NCBI GenBank assembly: GCA_016719925.1
Contig: JADJYC010000001.1
Location: 5,275-69,274, forward strand
Reading direction: 5' to 3'
Source: Crocinitomicaceae bacterium
Lineage (GTDB): Bacteria > Bacteroidota > Bacteroidia > Flavobacteriales_D > Crocinitomicaceae
Length of the DNA stretch: 64,000 bases
Below are positions 19,701-27,863 of the stretch, piece after piece. Position 1 is the first letter of the stretch; each line of letters opens with the position of its first letter. The position numbers were made by a program, and so were the translations under genes. A model generated the notes under the pieces. It did no database searches and had not been told where the DNA came from. It saw nothing but the letters and a program-made list of their open reading frames with translations.

Positions 19701-20605
19701 ATGATCACCGCCACTATAAGCACATACAACCGTGAGAAATACCTGCCGATGGTATTGGAAAGTTTGAGAAAACAAACGCTTTCCCGCTCACTGTTTGAAG
19801 TGGTTTTGGTGAATAATAATTCTCCCGGTAATACAGCAGAAATTGCAGAAAAATTCAGGCAGGAAAACCCAGATATCAGTTTCAGATACTATCTTGAAAC
19901 CCAGCAGGGACTTTCATTTGGAAGAAACCGGGGCATTACCGAATCAAAAGGGAAATACATCACCTTTATAGATGATGACGCATTTCTTTCTGATAATTAT
20001 CTGGAGGTCATTTATACAACGTTTGAAAAGGACAATTCATTGGCTGCAATTGGAAGTAAAATTCTTTTTTGCATTATGAATCAGTCATTCCAAAATGGGA
20101 GAATAAATATCTGAACTCGTTGCTGGGCTATTTTAATCTGGGAGATGAAATGAAAATATTTCCAAAAACAGATTATCCGCGCGGTTCAAACATGTCATTC
20201 AGGACAGATGTTTTTCAAAAGGCAGGAATGTTCAACACCGAATTAGGCCGCATTGGAAAAGGATTGGGCGGAGGAGAGGAGAAAGATATGTTCAAACGAA
20301 TTTATCAGCTGAAAGATCTGAAAGTAATTTATATTCCAAATGCAGTGGTTTATCATTGCGTACCTGTAGAACGTACAACTGCTGCTTTTATAAAAAATCA
20401 AGCCATCGGTACTGGTAAAAGTGAACGTATCCGAGTTCGGCATGAAGGATTTAAATCAACACTCAGCCGGTTTATGGTGGAGTTTGTAAAGTGGGGAGCC
20501 AGTTTTATACTTTTCTTCGTTTATCTCTTCAAAGCCACGCCAGCCAAGGGAATCATGATTGTGCGATTCAGGTATTGGGTGACAAGAGGACTTCTTTCAG
20601 CGTAA
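19701..20605 (+). CDS. Family 2 glycosyltransferase (frameshift)
   Basis: GT-A fold transferase of about 301 residues. N-terminal ITATISTYNREKYLPMVLES is the nucleotide-sugar-binding strand; FIDDDAFLSDNYLEV (about residues 93-107) holds the DxD metal-binding motif; GGGEEKDMFKRI gives the ED-type catalytic region. A missing T in the T-run near 20060 breaks the frame; repaired, KILFLHYESVIPKWENKYLN reads through. A hydrophobic stretch near the C-terminus (WGASFILFFVYLF) may bind the membrane. ATG 19701 was chosen because the longer reading frame runs into the repeat arm. Donor and acceptor are unknown. Confidence 0.85.
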
Positions 20606-20710
20606 TTCCGGTTTTTTTATAACCTCTTATGATTAATTTCGTAAGCAGAATGTGGTTTTTGATTGATTTGTCATTTTCAAAAAACCAGAATTTTATCTGA
20701 ATAAATTTTA

Positions 20711-21634
20711 ATGAGCACAACACAAAAAATTCAAAAAGCAATTAATGAAGCAATTCAAAATGGATTGTTGTCTGAAGATAAAGGAGTACTGACTGGTTTT
20801 TCCGGAGAGAAAATGACCAATGCTTTGCAGCGCATTTCAAAAGAAATATTAGATGAGAATACCTGTTATGTTGAGGTTGGTGTTTTCAGAGGTTTGACTC
20901 TTTTGTCTGTTGCAAAAGAGATTGGAACCTGCAAAGCGTATGGCATTGACAACTTTGCTTATTTTGACAGAGATGGAAAAAATCACGGCATTGTAAAAGA
21001 GCGGATTGCTAAATTGAATCTTTCAAACGTCACCATCATCAATAAAGATTATGAAGACGCTCTGGAAAATTTAAAGAATGAAATTGGCGATAAAAAAGTG
21101 GGAGTATATTTTATTGACGGACCACATGATTACAGAAGTCAGCTGGTTTGTTTGCTGCTGATAAAACCTTTTCTTGCTGATAACGCTGTGATAATTGTGG
21201 ATGACAGCAATTACAGACATGTGCGTCAGGCTAACAATGATTTTTTAAAATCGCATCCTGAATTTAAACTGGTGTTTCAATCTTACACCAAACATCATCC
21301 TCTGAATTTGCCTGAAGCACAACGCGGAGAATTTACAAAAGGCTGGTGGAACGGTGTAAACATTATGGTGAAGGATTCTGAAAATGCGCTTGCACCTTAT
21401 TTTCCGCCTACATTCAGAGACCGTACCCTGTATGAAAATGAACACGGAATTCATGCAACCAGACATCCAGAAGTGGTTCCGTTTTTATTAAAAATGACCA
21501 ACTTTTTTGCTCCGGTAGTTTACGCTTTTTCAAAACTGAAAAAGAAAAAAGAAGTGATCAAAGGAAAATTCACAGCAATGAATACGTACAGTGAAAATCT
21601 TTCAGGTGATGAATTCAATCCTTCTTTGAAATAG
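20711..21634 (+). CDS. Class I SAM-dependent methyltransferase
   Basis: A 307-residue protein with a Rossmann-type methyltransferase core: YVEVGVFRGLTLLSVAKEI (about residues 56-74) is the SAM loop, KAYGIDNF the acidic second strand, and VYFIDGPHDYRSQLVCLLL with AVIIVDDSNYRHVRQAN the later strands. This resembles the Methyltransf_24 type often found in glycan clusters. The C-terminal 100 residues have no clear motif. It is followed directly, without a gap, by the cytidylyltransferase gene, so the two are probably translated together. Confidence 0.75.
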   Translation: MSTTQKIQKAINEAIQNGLLSEDKGVLTGFSGEKMTNALQRISKEILDENTCYVEVGVFRGLTLLSVAKEIGTCKAYGIDNFAYFDRDGKNHGIVKERIAKLNLSNVTIINKDYEDALENLKNEIGDKKVGVYFIDGPHDYRSQLVCLLLIKPFLADNAVIIVDDSNYRHVRQANNDFLKSHPEFKLVFQSYTKHHPLNLPEAQRGEFTKGWWNGVNIMVKDSENALAPYFPPTFRDRTLYENEHGIHATRHPEVVPFLLKMTNFFAPVVYAFSKLKKKKEVIKGKFTAMNTYSENLSGDEFNPSLK

Positions 21635-22321
21635 ATGATCAAAAAGGGTTTTCATATCACAGCGTTATTGCCAATGAAAGGACATTCAGAACGTGTTCCT
21701 GCTAAAAATCTGCGCCTGTTTAACGGTAAACCACTTTTTTATCATGTGCTTGAAACACTTGACAAATCAGAATATATCAATAAAATAATTGTGAATACAG
21801 ACAGTGAGGAAATTGCATCAAAAGCACGTTCTGTTTCTGATAAAGTGATTATACATGATCGTCCTGAAGCAATAAGAGGAGATATGGTTTCTATTAATGA
21901 AATTATTAATCACGATGTTCTGCTTTCAGGTGATCAGTATTTTTTACAAACGCATAGCACCAATCCGCTGCTGACAGTTAGAACAATCAATAAAGCCATT
22001 GAAAAATTCAAAGAAGAAATGGATGTTATTGATTCGCTTTTTTCTGTTACAAGATTGCAAACAAGACTATATTGGAAAGATGGAAAACCAGTGAATCACA
22101 ATCCGCTGGAGTTGTTGCGCACGCAGGATTTACCGCCGGTTTACGAAGAAAATTCAAACTTTTATATTTTCACCAGAGACTCATTCATAAATTCCGGTAA
22201 AAAAAGAATTGGATTAAAACCATTGATGTTTGAAGTGGACAAACTGGAAGCACAAGACATAGATGAGCCGGCAGATTTTCTTCTGGCAGAAGCATTACAA
22301 AAATTAAACCTGGTAAAATAA
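21635..22321 (+). CDS. CMP-sugar-acid synthetase (acylneuraminate cytidylyltransferase family)
   Basis: A 228-residue member of the NeuA/KdsB-like family, which couples CTP to an eight- or nine-carbon 2-keto sugar acid. The N-terminal ALLPMKGHSERVPAKNLRLFNGKPL is the CTP-binding P-loop-like region; IIVNTDSEEIASKA and LQTHSTNPLLT are conserved substrate and nucleotide blocks. The natural substrate cannot be told. It starts at the stop of the preceding methyltransferase and is 6 bases before an HpcH/HpaI aldolase, which suggests the aldolase makes the keto acid that this enzyme activates. Confidence 0.85.
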   Translation: MIKKGFHITALLPMKGHSERVPAKNLRLFNGKPLFYHVLETLDKSEYINKIIVNTDSEEIASKARSVSDKVIIHDRPEAIRGDMVSINEIINHDVLLSGDQYFLQTHSTNPLLTVRTINKAIEKFKEEMDVIDSLFSVTRLQTRLYWKDGKPVNHNPLELLRTQDLPPVYEENSNFYIFTRDSFINSGKKRIGLKPLMFEVDKLEAQDIDEPADFLLAEALQKLNLVK

Positions 22322-22327
22322 ATCGGG

Positions 22328-23083
22328 ATGACATTAAAAGAAAAAATAAGAAAAGGCGAACTCACTCTTGGAAGCTGGGTAACTATTCCGCATCCTGCAG
22401 TAGTTGAAATTATGGCTACCGCCGGTTTTGAATGGCTGACTATTGACATTGAACATTCTGCCATTGACATTCAGTCAGTGCAAAATCTCATTATAGCCAT
22501 CCAGGGAAAAGGCATGAAAGCGCTGGTGCGAGTTTTTGCAAATGATGAAGTGATAATCAAACGCGTTCTTGATGCTGGTGCTGACGGAATTATTGTACCC
22601 ATGATCAAATCAAAAGCAGAGGCTCAGCGCATGATTGATTTTGTTTACTATCCTCCAAAAGGTAAACGCGGAGTGGGGTTGAACCGTGCGCAGAATTACG
22701 GAATTGGTTTTGATGCCTACAAAGAAAAATTAGAGAAGGAAATTATTGTCATTGCGCAAATTGAACATATCGACGCTATAAAAAATCTGAAAGAAATTCT
22801 TTCGGTTAATGAAATTGATGCAACGCTGATTGGTCCGTATGATTTATCAGCCTCTATGGGAAAACCCGGTGAGTACACACTGCCTGAAGTGAAAAAAGCA
22901 ATCAGTGAGTACGATGAAATTTGTAAATCACTTGGTAAGCCTATGGGTGCGCATGTCATTTCATCTGACCATAAACAAACCAAAGAAAAAATGGCAGCAG
23001 GGTATTCTTTCCTTGCATTTTCGCTTGATTTTTTCTTTTTGGGAGACAAGGCGCGTGAAGAAATGAAAAATCTGAAATCATGA
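22328..23083 (+). CDS. HpcH/HpaI-family aldolase
   Basis: A 251-residue class II (metal-dependent) pyruvate aldolase-like enzyme. Family members join or split pyruvate and an aldehyde, giving 2-keto-4-hydroxy acids. Visible: GSWVTIPHPAVVEIMATAGF, WLTIDIEHSAID (about 36-47), GADGIIVPMIKSKAEA (about 91-106), and the metal-site region IAQIEHIDAI with GPYDLSASMGKPG. The gene overlaps the next (epimerase) by 4 bases. Placed between a CMP-sugar-acid synthetase and sugar-modifying enzymes, it probably works in the synthetic direction on a sugar aldehyde; this is inference. Confidence 0.85.
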   Translation: MTLKEKIRKGELTLGSWVTIPHPAVVEIMATAGFEWLTIDIEHSAIDIQSVQNLIIAIQGKGMKALVRVFANDEVIIKRVLDAGADGIIVPMIKSKAEAQRMIDFVYYPPKGKRGVGLNRAQNYGIGFDAYKEKLEKEIIVIAQIEHIDAIKNLKEILSVNEIDATLIGPYDLSASMGKPGEYTLPEVKKAISEYDEICKSLGKPMGAHVISSDHKQTKEKMAAGYSFLAFSLDFFFLGDKAREEMKNLKS

Positions 23084-23952
23084 AGAAAGTAGCGGTATTT
23101 GGCGGATCCGGATTTCTGGGGACCTATCTGGTAAATGAACTTCTGAAAAGAAATTATGAAGTCCATTCTTTTGATTTGAATGCCCCTTCAGATGATACAG
23201 GCGTCAAGTTTACCAAACTCGATATTCTTGACAGAACAAAAATCAGTGATGCTTTTGCAGCGGTGAAATTTGATATTGTTTACAATCTTGCCGGTTTTGC
23301 CAATCTGGATAAAGCTGTTGAATTTCCGGTTGAAACTGTGCAGCTGAACGTAATGGGAAATCTTTACATACTGGATGAATGCAGGAAACACAATGTCTCC
23401 AGATATGTTTACGCAAGCAGTGCATATGCTATGTCTGACAAAGGAACATTCTACGGAATTTCCAAATTGTCATCTGAAAAAATCATTGAAGAGTATGGTG
23501 AAAAATACAAATTACCATTCACTATTCTGAGATATGGTTCCATATACAGTGAGCAGAATTTTGAAAACAACTACATTTTTAATCTGGTAAAAAAAGCCAT
23601 TGAAAAGGGCGAGATTAATCATGAAGGAGATGGAAATGAAATCAGGGAATACATTCACGCGGCGGATGCAGCAAAATTATCTGCAGACATTATTGAGAAA
23701 AATGATTTCGTCGGAAAACATCTGATTCTAACCGGCGTAGAGCGAATCAAACGGGTAGAATTATTCAACATGATCAATGAAATTCTCGGCAATAAAATAA
23801 AAATCAATCTGGTGAATGACGGGTATAAACATCATTATAAATACACACCGTATAGTTTTATTCCGCAGGAAAGTCAGAAATTAATTCCCAATCCATACAT
23901 TGATATGGGGCAGGGAATTCTGAACTGCATCAGAGAAGTGCACAAAAAATGA
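23080..23952 (+). CDS. NAD-dependent epimerase/dehydratase (extended SDR)
   Basis: A 290-residue extended short-chain dehydrogenase. The NAD loop VAVFGGSGFLGTYLVNELL is at residues 3-21, the active-site YVYASSAYAM and YGISK (Tyr and Lys, about residues 125-129 in order) are intact. Such enzymes epimerise, dehydrate or reduce nucleotide sugars or free sugars. Overlaps its neighbours on both sides by 4 bases (ATGA), so it is part of one operon with the aldolase and the cyclase-family gene. Confidence 0.85.
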   Translation: MKKVAVFGGSGFLGTYLVNELLKRNYEVHSFDLNAPSDDTGVKFTKLDILDRTKISDAFAAVKFDIVYNLAGFANLDKAVEFPVETVQLNVMGNLYILDECRKHNVSRYVYASSAYAMSDKGTFYGISKLSSEKIIEEYGEKYKLPFTILRYGSIYSEQNFENNYIFNLVKKAIEKGEINHEGDGNEIREYIHAADAAKLSADIIEKNDFVGKHLILTGVERIKRVELFNMINEILGNKIKINLVNDGYKHHYKYTPYSFIPQESQKLIPNPYIDMGQGILNCIREVHKK

Positions 23953-24623
23953 GTTGGAAATTTCTTTCATACCCTTTAAACGACAAAGCCTTTGGCTATG
24001 GAAATGGGGAAAGGTTTAAGCTGAATGCTGTTCGCTCCATTTGCTGCGGAGATACCAGCAATAACTCCGCTTTTTCAATGCCTTCACATTACGGAACACA
24101 CATTGATTTTCCGTTTCATTTTTCTGATCATGGAAAAAAATCAAGTGATTTTGAAGCATCAGATTTTGTTTTCGATCATGTTGGTGTTTCTGTGTTAAAT
24201 CAGGCAATTCCTGTTCATGATTTTCTGATAAAAAATGAAAATCTTGCAGTAGAACACCTTGAAAAAAATATCGAATTACTCATAATCAAAACTGGTTTTT
24301 GTGCAAAGCGATACACGGATGAATATTGGGAAAGAGGGTATGGATTTCATAAAGAGACAGCCGCTTTTTTAAAAAATAAATTTCCTGCTTTGCTTTGTAT
24401 TGCGTTTGATCTGATTTCACTGAACTCTTATCAAAATCGTCCTGCGGGACGTGAAGCGCACCTGGAGTTTCTGATGACGCAAAATATTTTGATTGTTGAA
24501 GATGTGGATCTCAATACCATTCAATCGGACACTAAAATAAAACAGATTGTCATTGCACCTTTGCACATTGAAAATGCAGATGGCGCACCCTGTACCATAC
24601 TTGCGGATATTAATGAAAATTAA
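23949..24623 (+). CDS. Cyclase-family metal-dependent hydrolase
   Basis: A 224-residue protein of the cyclase / kynurenine-formamidase-like family. The defining metal-binding motif HxGTHxDxPxHF is visible as HYGTHIDFPFHF (about residues 44-55). Family members hydrolyse amides or lactones, or act in polyketide ring closure. A role in opening a lactone or removing an N-acyl group from a sugar-acid intermediate would suit the operon but is inference. Its start overlaps the epimerase stop and its end overlaps the HAD gene by 11 bases. Confidence 0.8.
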   Translation: MSWKFLSYPLNDKAFGYGNGERFKLNAVRSICCGDTSNNSAFSMPSHYGTHIDFPFHFSDHGKKSSDFEASDFVFDHVGVSVLNQAIPVHDFLIKNENLAVEHLEKNIELLIIKTGFCAKRYTDEYWERGYGFHKETAAFLKNKFPALLCIAFDLISLNSYQNRPAGREAHLEFLMTQNILIVEDVDLNTIQSDTKIKQIVIAPLHIENADGAPCTILADINEN

Positions 24624-25266
24624 AGCTATTTTCTACGATTTTGACGGCGTTATCAAAGACTCTACTGATATAAAATCAGCTGCTTTCCATTCCCTGTATT
24701 CTCCATTTGGTGAAAACTTGGCAAATAAGGTGGTTGCTCATCATCAGGCACATGGCGGAGTTTCGCGTTTTGAAAAAATTAAACTTTATCATGCAGATTT
24801 CTTAAATATTCATTTGACAGAAAATGAAATAAGCGATTGGGCAAACCGGTTTGCTGAACTTGTTTTTCAAAAAGTGATTGAGTGTAATTATGTTGCGGGT
24901 GCATTGGAATCAATTGAATTGTTAAGTAAAAAATACAGTCAGTTTATTGTTACAGGAACACCTGAAACGGAAATTCATCAAATACTCGAAAAGCTTGGAA
25001 TCTGGAAACATTTCAAAAAAGCTTATGGTGCACCAGCCACAAAAACAGATATCTGTAAACGAATTCTGAAAGAAGAAAATTTACAGCCGGATGAAGTGGT
25101 ATTTATTGGTGATGCAACAACAGATTACAACGCTGCCAAGGACTGTGGTTTGCATTTTGTTTTGCGTGAACATCATGAGAACTTAATTTATTTTAAGGAT
25201 AAGGATGTTGCCAGAATCAAAGATCTGTCGAAATTTGAATCCGTAATAAACCAATTTAATTCATGA
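24613..25266 (+). CDS. HAD-family phosphatase
   Basis: A 217-residue haloacid-dehalogenase-type phosphatase. Motif I FYDFDGVIKDS is at residues 6-16 (nucleophile and acid Asp), motif II VTGTPE near 115-120, and motif IV FIGDATTDYNAAKDCG near 160-175. ATG 24613 starts 9 residues before motif I; a longer upstream reading frame overlaps the cyclase gene in another frame and is not needed. It likely removes a phosphate from a sugar-acid intermediate, analogous to KdsC or NeuB-pathway phosphatases, but the cap domain does not reveal the substrate. Confidence 0.85.
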   Translation: MKIKAIFYDFDGVIKDSTDIKSAAFHSLYSPFGENLANKVVAHHQAHGGVSRFEKIKLYHADFLNIHLTENEISDWANRFAELVFQKVIECNYVAGALESIELLSKKYSQFIVTGTPETEIHQILEKLGIWKHFKKAYGAPATKTDICKRILKEENLQPDEVVFIGDATTDYNAAKDCGLHFVLREHHENLIYFKDKDVARIKDLSKFESVINQFNS

Positions 25267-26185
25267 AATTAGCTATCACATCTCCCTCTTTTTCAAAAAA
25301 TCCGGTTCTGGTAGCTGAAGCCAGAAAGTTGGTTCCTGATTGCAAAGTCAATGAGAAGGGAATTCTGTATTCAGGCAAAGAGCTGATTGATTATTTAAAG
25401 GGATATGATGTTGCAATTATTGGTCTGGAAGAAATCAACAAAGAAGTTGTTGACGCATTGCCTGAATTAAAATTCATTAGCAAATATGGTGTTGGTTTGA
25501 ATAACATTGATTTGGATTATTGCAAGTCAAAGGGACTGCCAATAGGATGGACAGGAGGAGTGAACAGATTATCTGTTGCTGAAATGGTGATAGGAAATGT
25601 GATTTCATTATTCAGAAATCTCTATGTCACTTCCAACCTTTTGAAAAAGGAGAATGGCTGAAAAACGGTGGCAGACAACTTTCCGGAACAACAGTGGGAA
25701 TCATTGGAGTGGGGCATATTGGAAAAGAACTGATTCGTTTGCTGAAACCATTTGAATGTAAAATTTTGGTGAACGATATTATTGATCAGACATCTTATTA
25801 CAAAGAGGTTGGAGCAACAGCTGTGAGCAAAGAAGAAATTTTTGCAAAATCAGATTGGGTAACTATTCATACACCTTTGGATTCATTTACGAGAAATATG
25901 GTGAATGAAAAAATGTTGTCACTGATGCAGCCACATGCGTTGTTAGTTAATGCAGCGCGCGGAGGAATTGTCGATGAAGTAGCTCTAAAAAATGCGCTGA
26001 AGAATCTAAAAATCGGCGGTGCTTTTCTCGATGTGTATGACATTGAACCTCCAACAGATATAGAACTACTTGAAATTCCAAACCTGATATGCACACCACA
26101 CATTGGTGGTAACTCCAAAGAAGCTGTTATGGCTATGGGCATGAGTGCTATCGGGCATTTGAAAGGGTATGTAGAGGGGAGATGA
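25263..26185 (+). CDS. D-isomer-specific 2-hydroxyacid dehydrogenase (frameshift)
   Basis: A dehydrogenase of about 307 residues related to D-3-phosphoglycerate dehydrogenase. N-terminal substrate domain with ISKYGVGLNNIDLDYC; NAD domain with TTVGIIGVGHIGKEL (GxGxxG); catalytic Arg and Glu in NAARGGIVDE and DVYDIEPP; catalytic His in TPHIGG. A missing A near 25650 splits it; repaired, LLKKGEWLKNGGRQLSG reads through. It overlaps its neighbours by 4 bases at both ends. It may set the oxidation state of a 2-keto or 2-hydroxy acid in the same pathway, or supply a 3-carbon precursor; this is inference. Confidence 0.85.
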
Positions 26186-26949
26186 AACGGTTATTGAGTA
26201 CAATATTTTTTAAAGTTTTATTCACCTGGATTCGTGTTAAAGAATCGTTTTACCGGTTCAGAAATAAAAACAAAAAGAAAATTCTGATTTATACAGACTC
26301 ACGCGGTCATGAAATCACCAGACTGAAAAACAAGCATAATCCTTTTTCATCGTACGCCAACTATTTCATTAAGAATTATAATACGACTACCCAAATTTGT
26401 CCTGAAAAGCATACTACACTGTATGATTTTTTGTACTTTATGAAATATAATAAATCAACTTTTGATTATGTGATTTCACATACCGGGGTTGTGTGTTTCG
26501 CACCACGACCTTTTTCACAAGGTCAGGACGTTATAAAACTGAAAAGAAATAAAATAGTTGATCTCTTTGGAGAAGAAAACTACCAGCGCATACTTCAATT
26601 TGAAGGATATCCTGAAAAATATCTAGGGGAAAAAACAACGGCAATAGTTCCTGAATTTATGCTGGATCTGATAGGTGAAGAACTAAATAAAATTCCAAAT
26701 CTGATATGGATTGCGTGTAATCCGGTAATTGACGGATGGCTTGGTAATTACAACAAACCACGTCCGGAAAATCTGGGAATGGTTTCTGAAAAAAGTAAAA
26801 GAACCGTAGCGCATCTGACTGATCAAAAAGTAGTAGATATTACAACCTGGTCTGAATCTGAAATCAGAAAATATACCTGTGATAATGTTCATTTGACTCA
26901 GGCCGGCATGGATAATTTGCTCGAATCCTGCAGAAAATTTATTAAGTAA
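26182..26949 (+). CDS. SGNH-hydrolase-like protein
   Basis: A 255-residue protein. The start IYTDSRGHEI (about residues 36-45) resembles block I of SGNH/GDSL hydrolases (Asp-Ser), and NVHLTQAGMDNL near residue 239 resembles block V (Asp/Asn, His). Between them CFAPRP and ACNPV could supply other blocks. The overall similarity is weak by eye, so the family call is tentative. Such proteins add or remove acyl groups on sugars. It overlaps the dehydrogenase gene by 4 bases and is the last member of the overlapping operon. Confidence 0.55.
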   Translation: MKRLLSTIFFKVLFTWIRVKESFYRFRNKNKKKILIYTDSRGHEITRLKNKHNPFSSYANYFIKNYNTTTQICPEKHTTLYDFLYFMKYNKSTFDYVISHTGVVCFAPRPFSQGQDVIKLKRNKIVDLFGEENYQRILQFEGYPEKYLGEKTTAIVPEFMLDLIGEELNKIPNLIWIACNPVIDGWLGNYNKPRPENLGMVSEKSKRTVAHLTDQKVVDITTWSESEIRKYTCDNVHLTQAGMDNLLESCRKFIK

Positions 26950-26983
26950 TTCATCCAACATGAGCTACTTCTTTTCTGTTTCT

Positions 26984-26991
26984 TACCTTTG
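26984..26991 (+). promoter_or_regulatory. Candidate -7 box upstream of DUF115 gene
   Basis: TACCTTTG fits TAnnTTTG. The expected start near 26997 would give a leader of about 10 bases before ATG 27007. No good -33 element is seen. Confidence 0.35.
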
Positions 26992-27006
26992 AATCAAATA
27001 TCTCAA

Positions 27007-27822
27007 ATGGCTAATATTCTCAGAACAATTGCAAAACAACTTATTCCTTTAAGTATTCTGGAACAACCCGGAAAAAGAAAAGGGTTTGACCGGGAAGAAC
27101 TGAAAAAGCTGAAAGATAAATTCAAAGGAAAAAGATGTTTCATTGTTGGAAACGGTCCTTCACTGAATCAACTGGATTTATCTCTACTGAAGAATGAGTA
27201 TAGTTTTGCAGTCAACGGAATTTTTTATAAAACCCGTGAAATGGGATATAAGCCATCATTTTATGTGGTTGAAGACCGTCATGTGATGGCTGATAACATT
27301 GATGAAATCAACAAGTACGAATGTGATTATAAGTTTTTTCCGAGCGCCTACAAAAAACAAGTGACCAATTTTAAGAATGTTTATTTCTTCAATATGGATG
27401 TAGGATTTTACGTGGATCGCAGCAAACATTTTGAAAAAAGCAGATTCAGCAAAGATTGTTCAGAAGTGATTTACTGCGGACAATCTGTGACCTTTATAAA
27501 TCTTCAACTGGCTTATTACCTTGGGTTTTCAGAAATTTATCTGATAGGAATGGATTTCAATTATGTAATTCCGGATTCAGTGAAAATGATCAAAGGAGCG
27601 GTGATTGAAAGCACAGAAGATGATGTCAATCACTTTCATCCGGATTATTTTGGTAAAGGAAAAAAATGGCATGATCCAAAACTTCACAACGTACTTCAGA
27701 GTTACAAACTGCACAAAAAAGTTTTTGAAGAAGACGGACGTAAAATCTTTAATGCTACCGCCGGCGGAAAACTGGAAGAATTTGAACGTGTTGATTTTCA
27801 TCAGTTGCTGAAAGGGAAATAA
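27007..27822 (+). CDS. DUF115 (MptE-like / Maf-like) protein
   Basis: A protein of about 271 residues of the DUF115 family, which includes 6-hydroxymethylpterin diphosphokinase MptE and the Maf-type glycosyltransferases that attach pseudaminic or legionaminic acid to flagellins. Visible: KFKGKRCFIVGNGPSLNQLD (about residues 31-50), SFYVVEDRHVM, and YLIGMDFNY. The GNGPSL loop is diagnostic. ATG 27007 is preferred over the upstream TTG at 26989, which lies inside a probable promoter box. Given the CMP-sugar-acid synthetase upstream, a sugar-acid transferase role is a reasonable inference. Confidence 0.7.
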   Translation: MANILRTIAKQLIPLSILEQPGKRKGFDREELKKLKDKFKGKRCFIVGNGPSLNQLDLSLLKNEYSFAVNGIFYKTREMGYKPSFYVVEDRHVMADNIDEINKYECDYKFFPSAYKKQVTNFKNVYFFNMDVGFYVDRSKHFEKSRFSKDCSEVIYCGQSVTFINLQLAYYLGFSEIYLIGMDFNYVIPDSVKMIKGAVIESTEDDVNHFHPDYFGKGKKWHDPKLHNVLQSYKLHKKVFEEDGRKIFNATAGGKLEEFERVDFHQLLKGK

Positions 27823-27827
27823 TACGG

Positions 27828-27859
27828 TTTGACTTTCTCCTCTTGTTTGAATATCTTTG
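27828..27859 (+). promoter_or_regulatory. Strong Bacteroidota-type promoter, near-leaderless
   Basis: TTTG at 27828-27831, 20 bases, then TATCTTTG at 27852-27859: a full consensus match. The expected start falls at about the ATG at 27864, so the message may have almost no leader. Confidence 0.65.
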
Positions 27860-27863
27860 GGCT

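Noticed and set aside
26182..26949. Annotating the 255-residue protein as a confirmed esterase
   Set aside because: Only two weak SGNH-like blocks are visible; kept as a tentative call.
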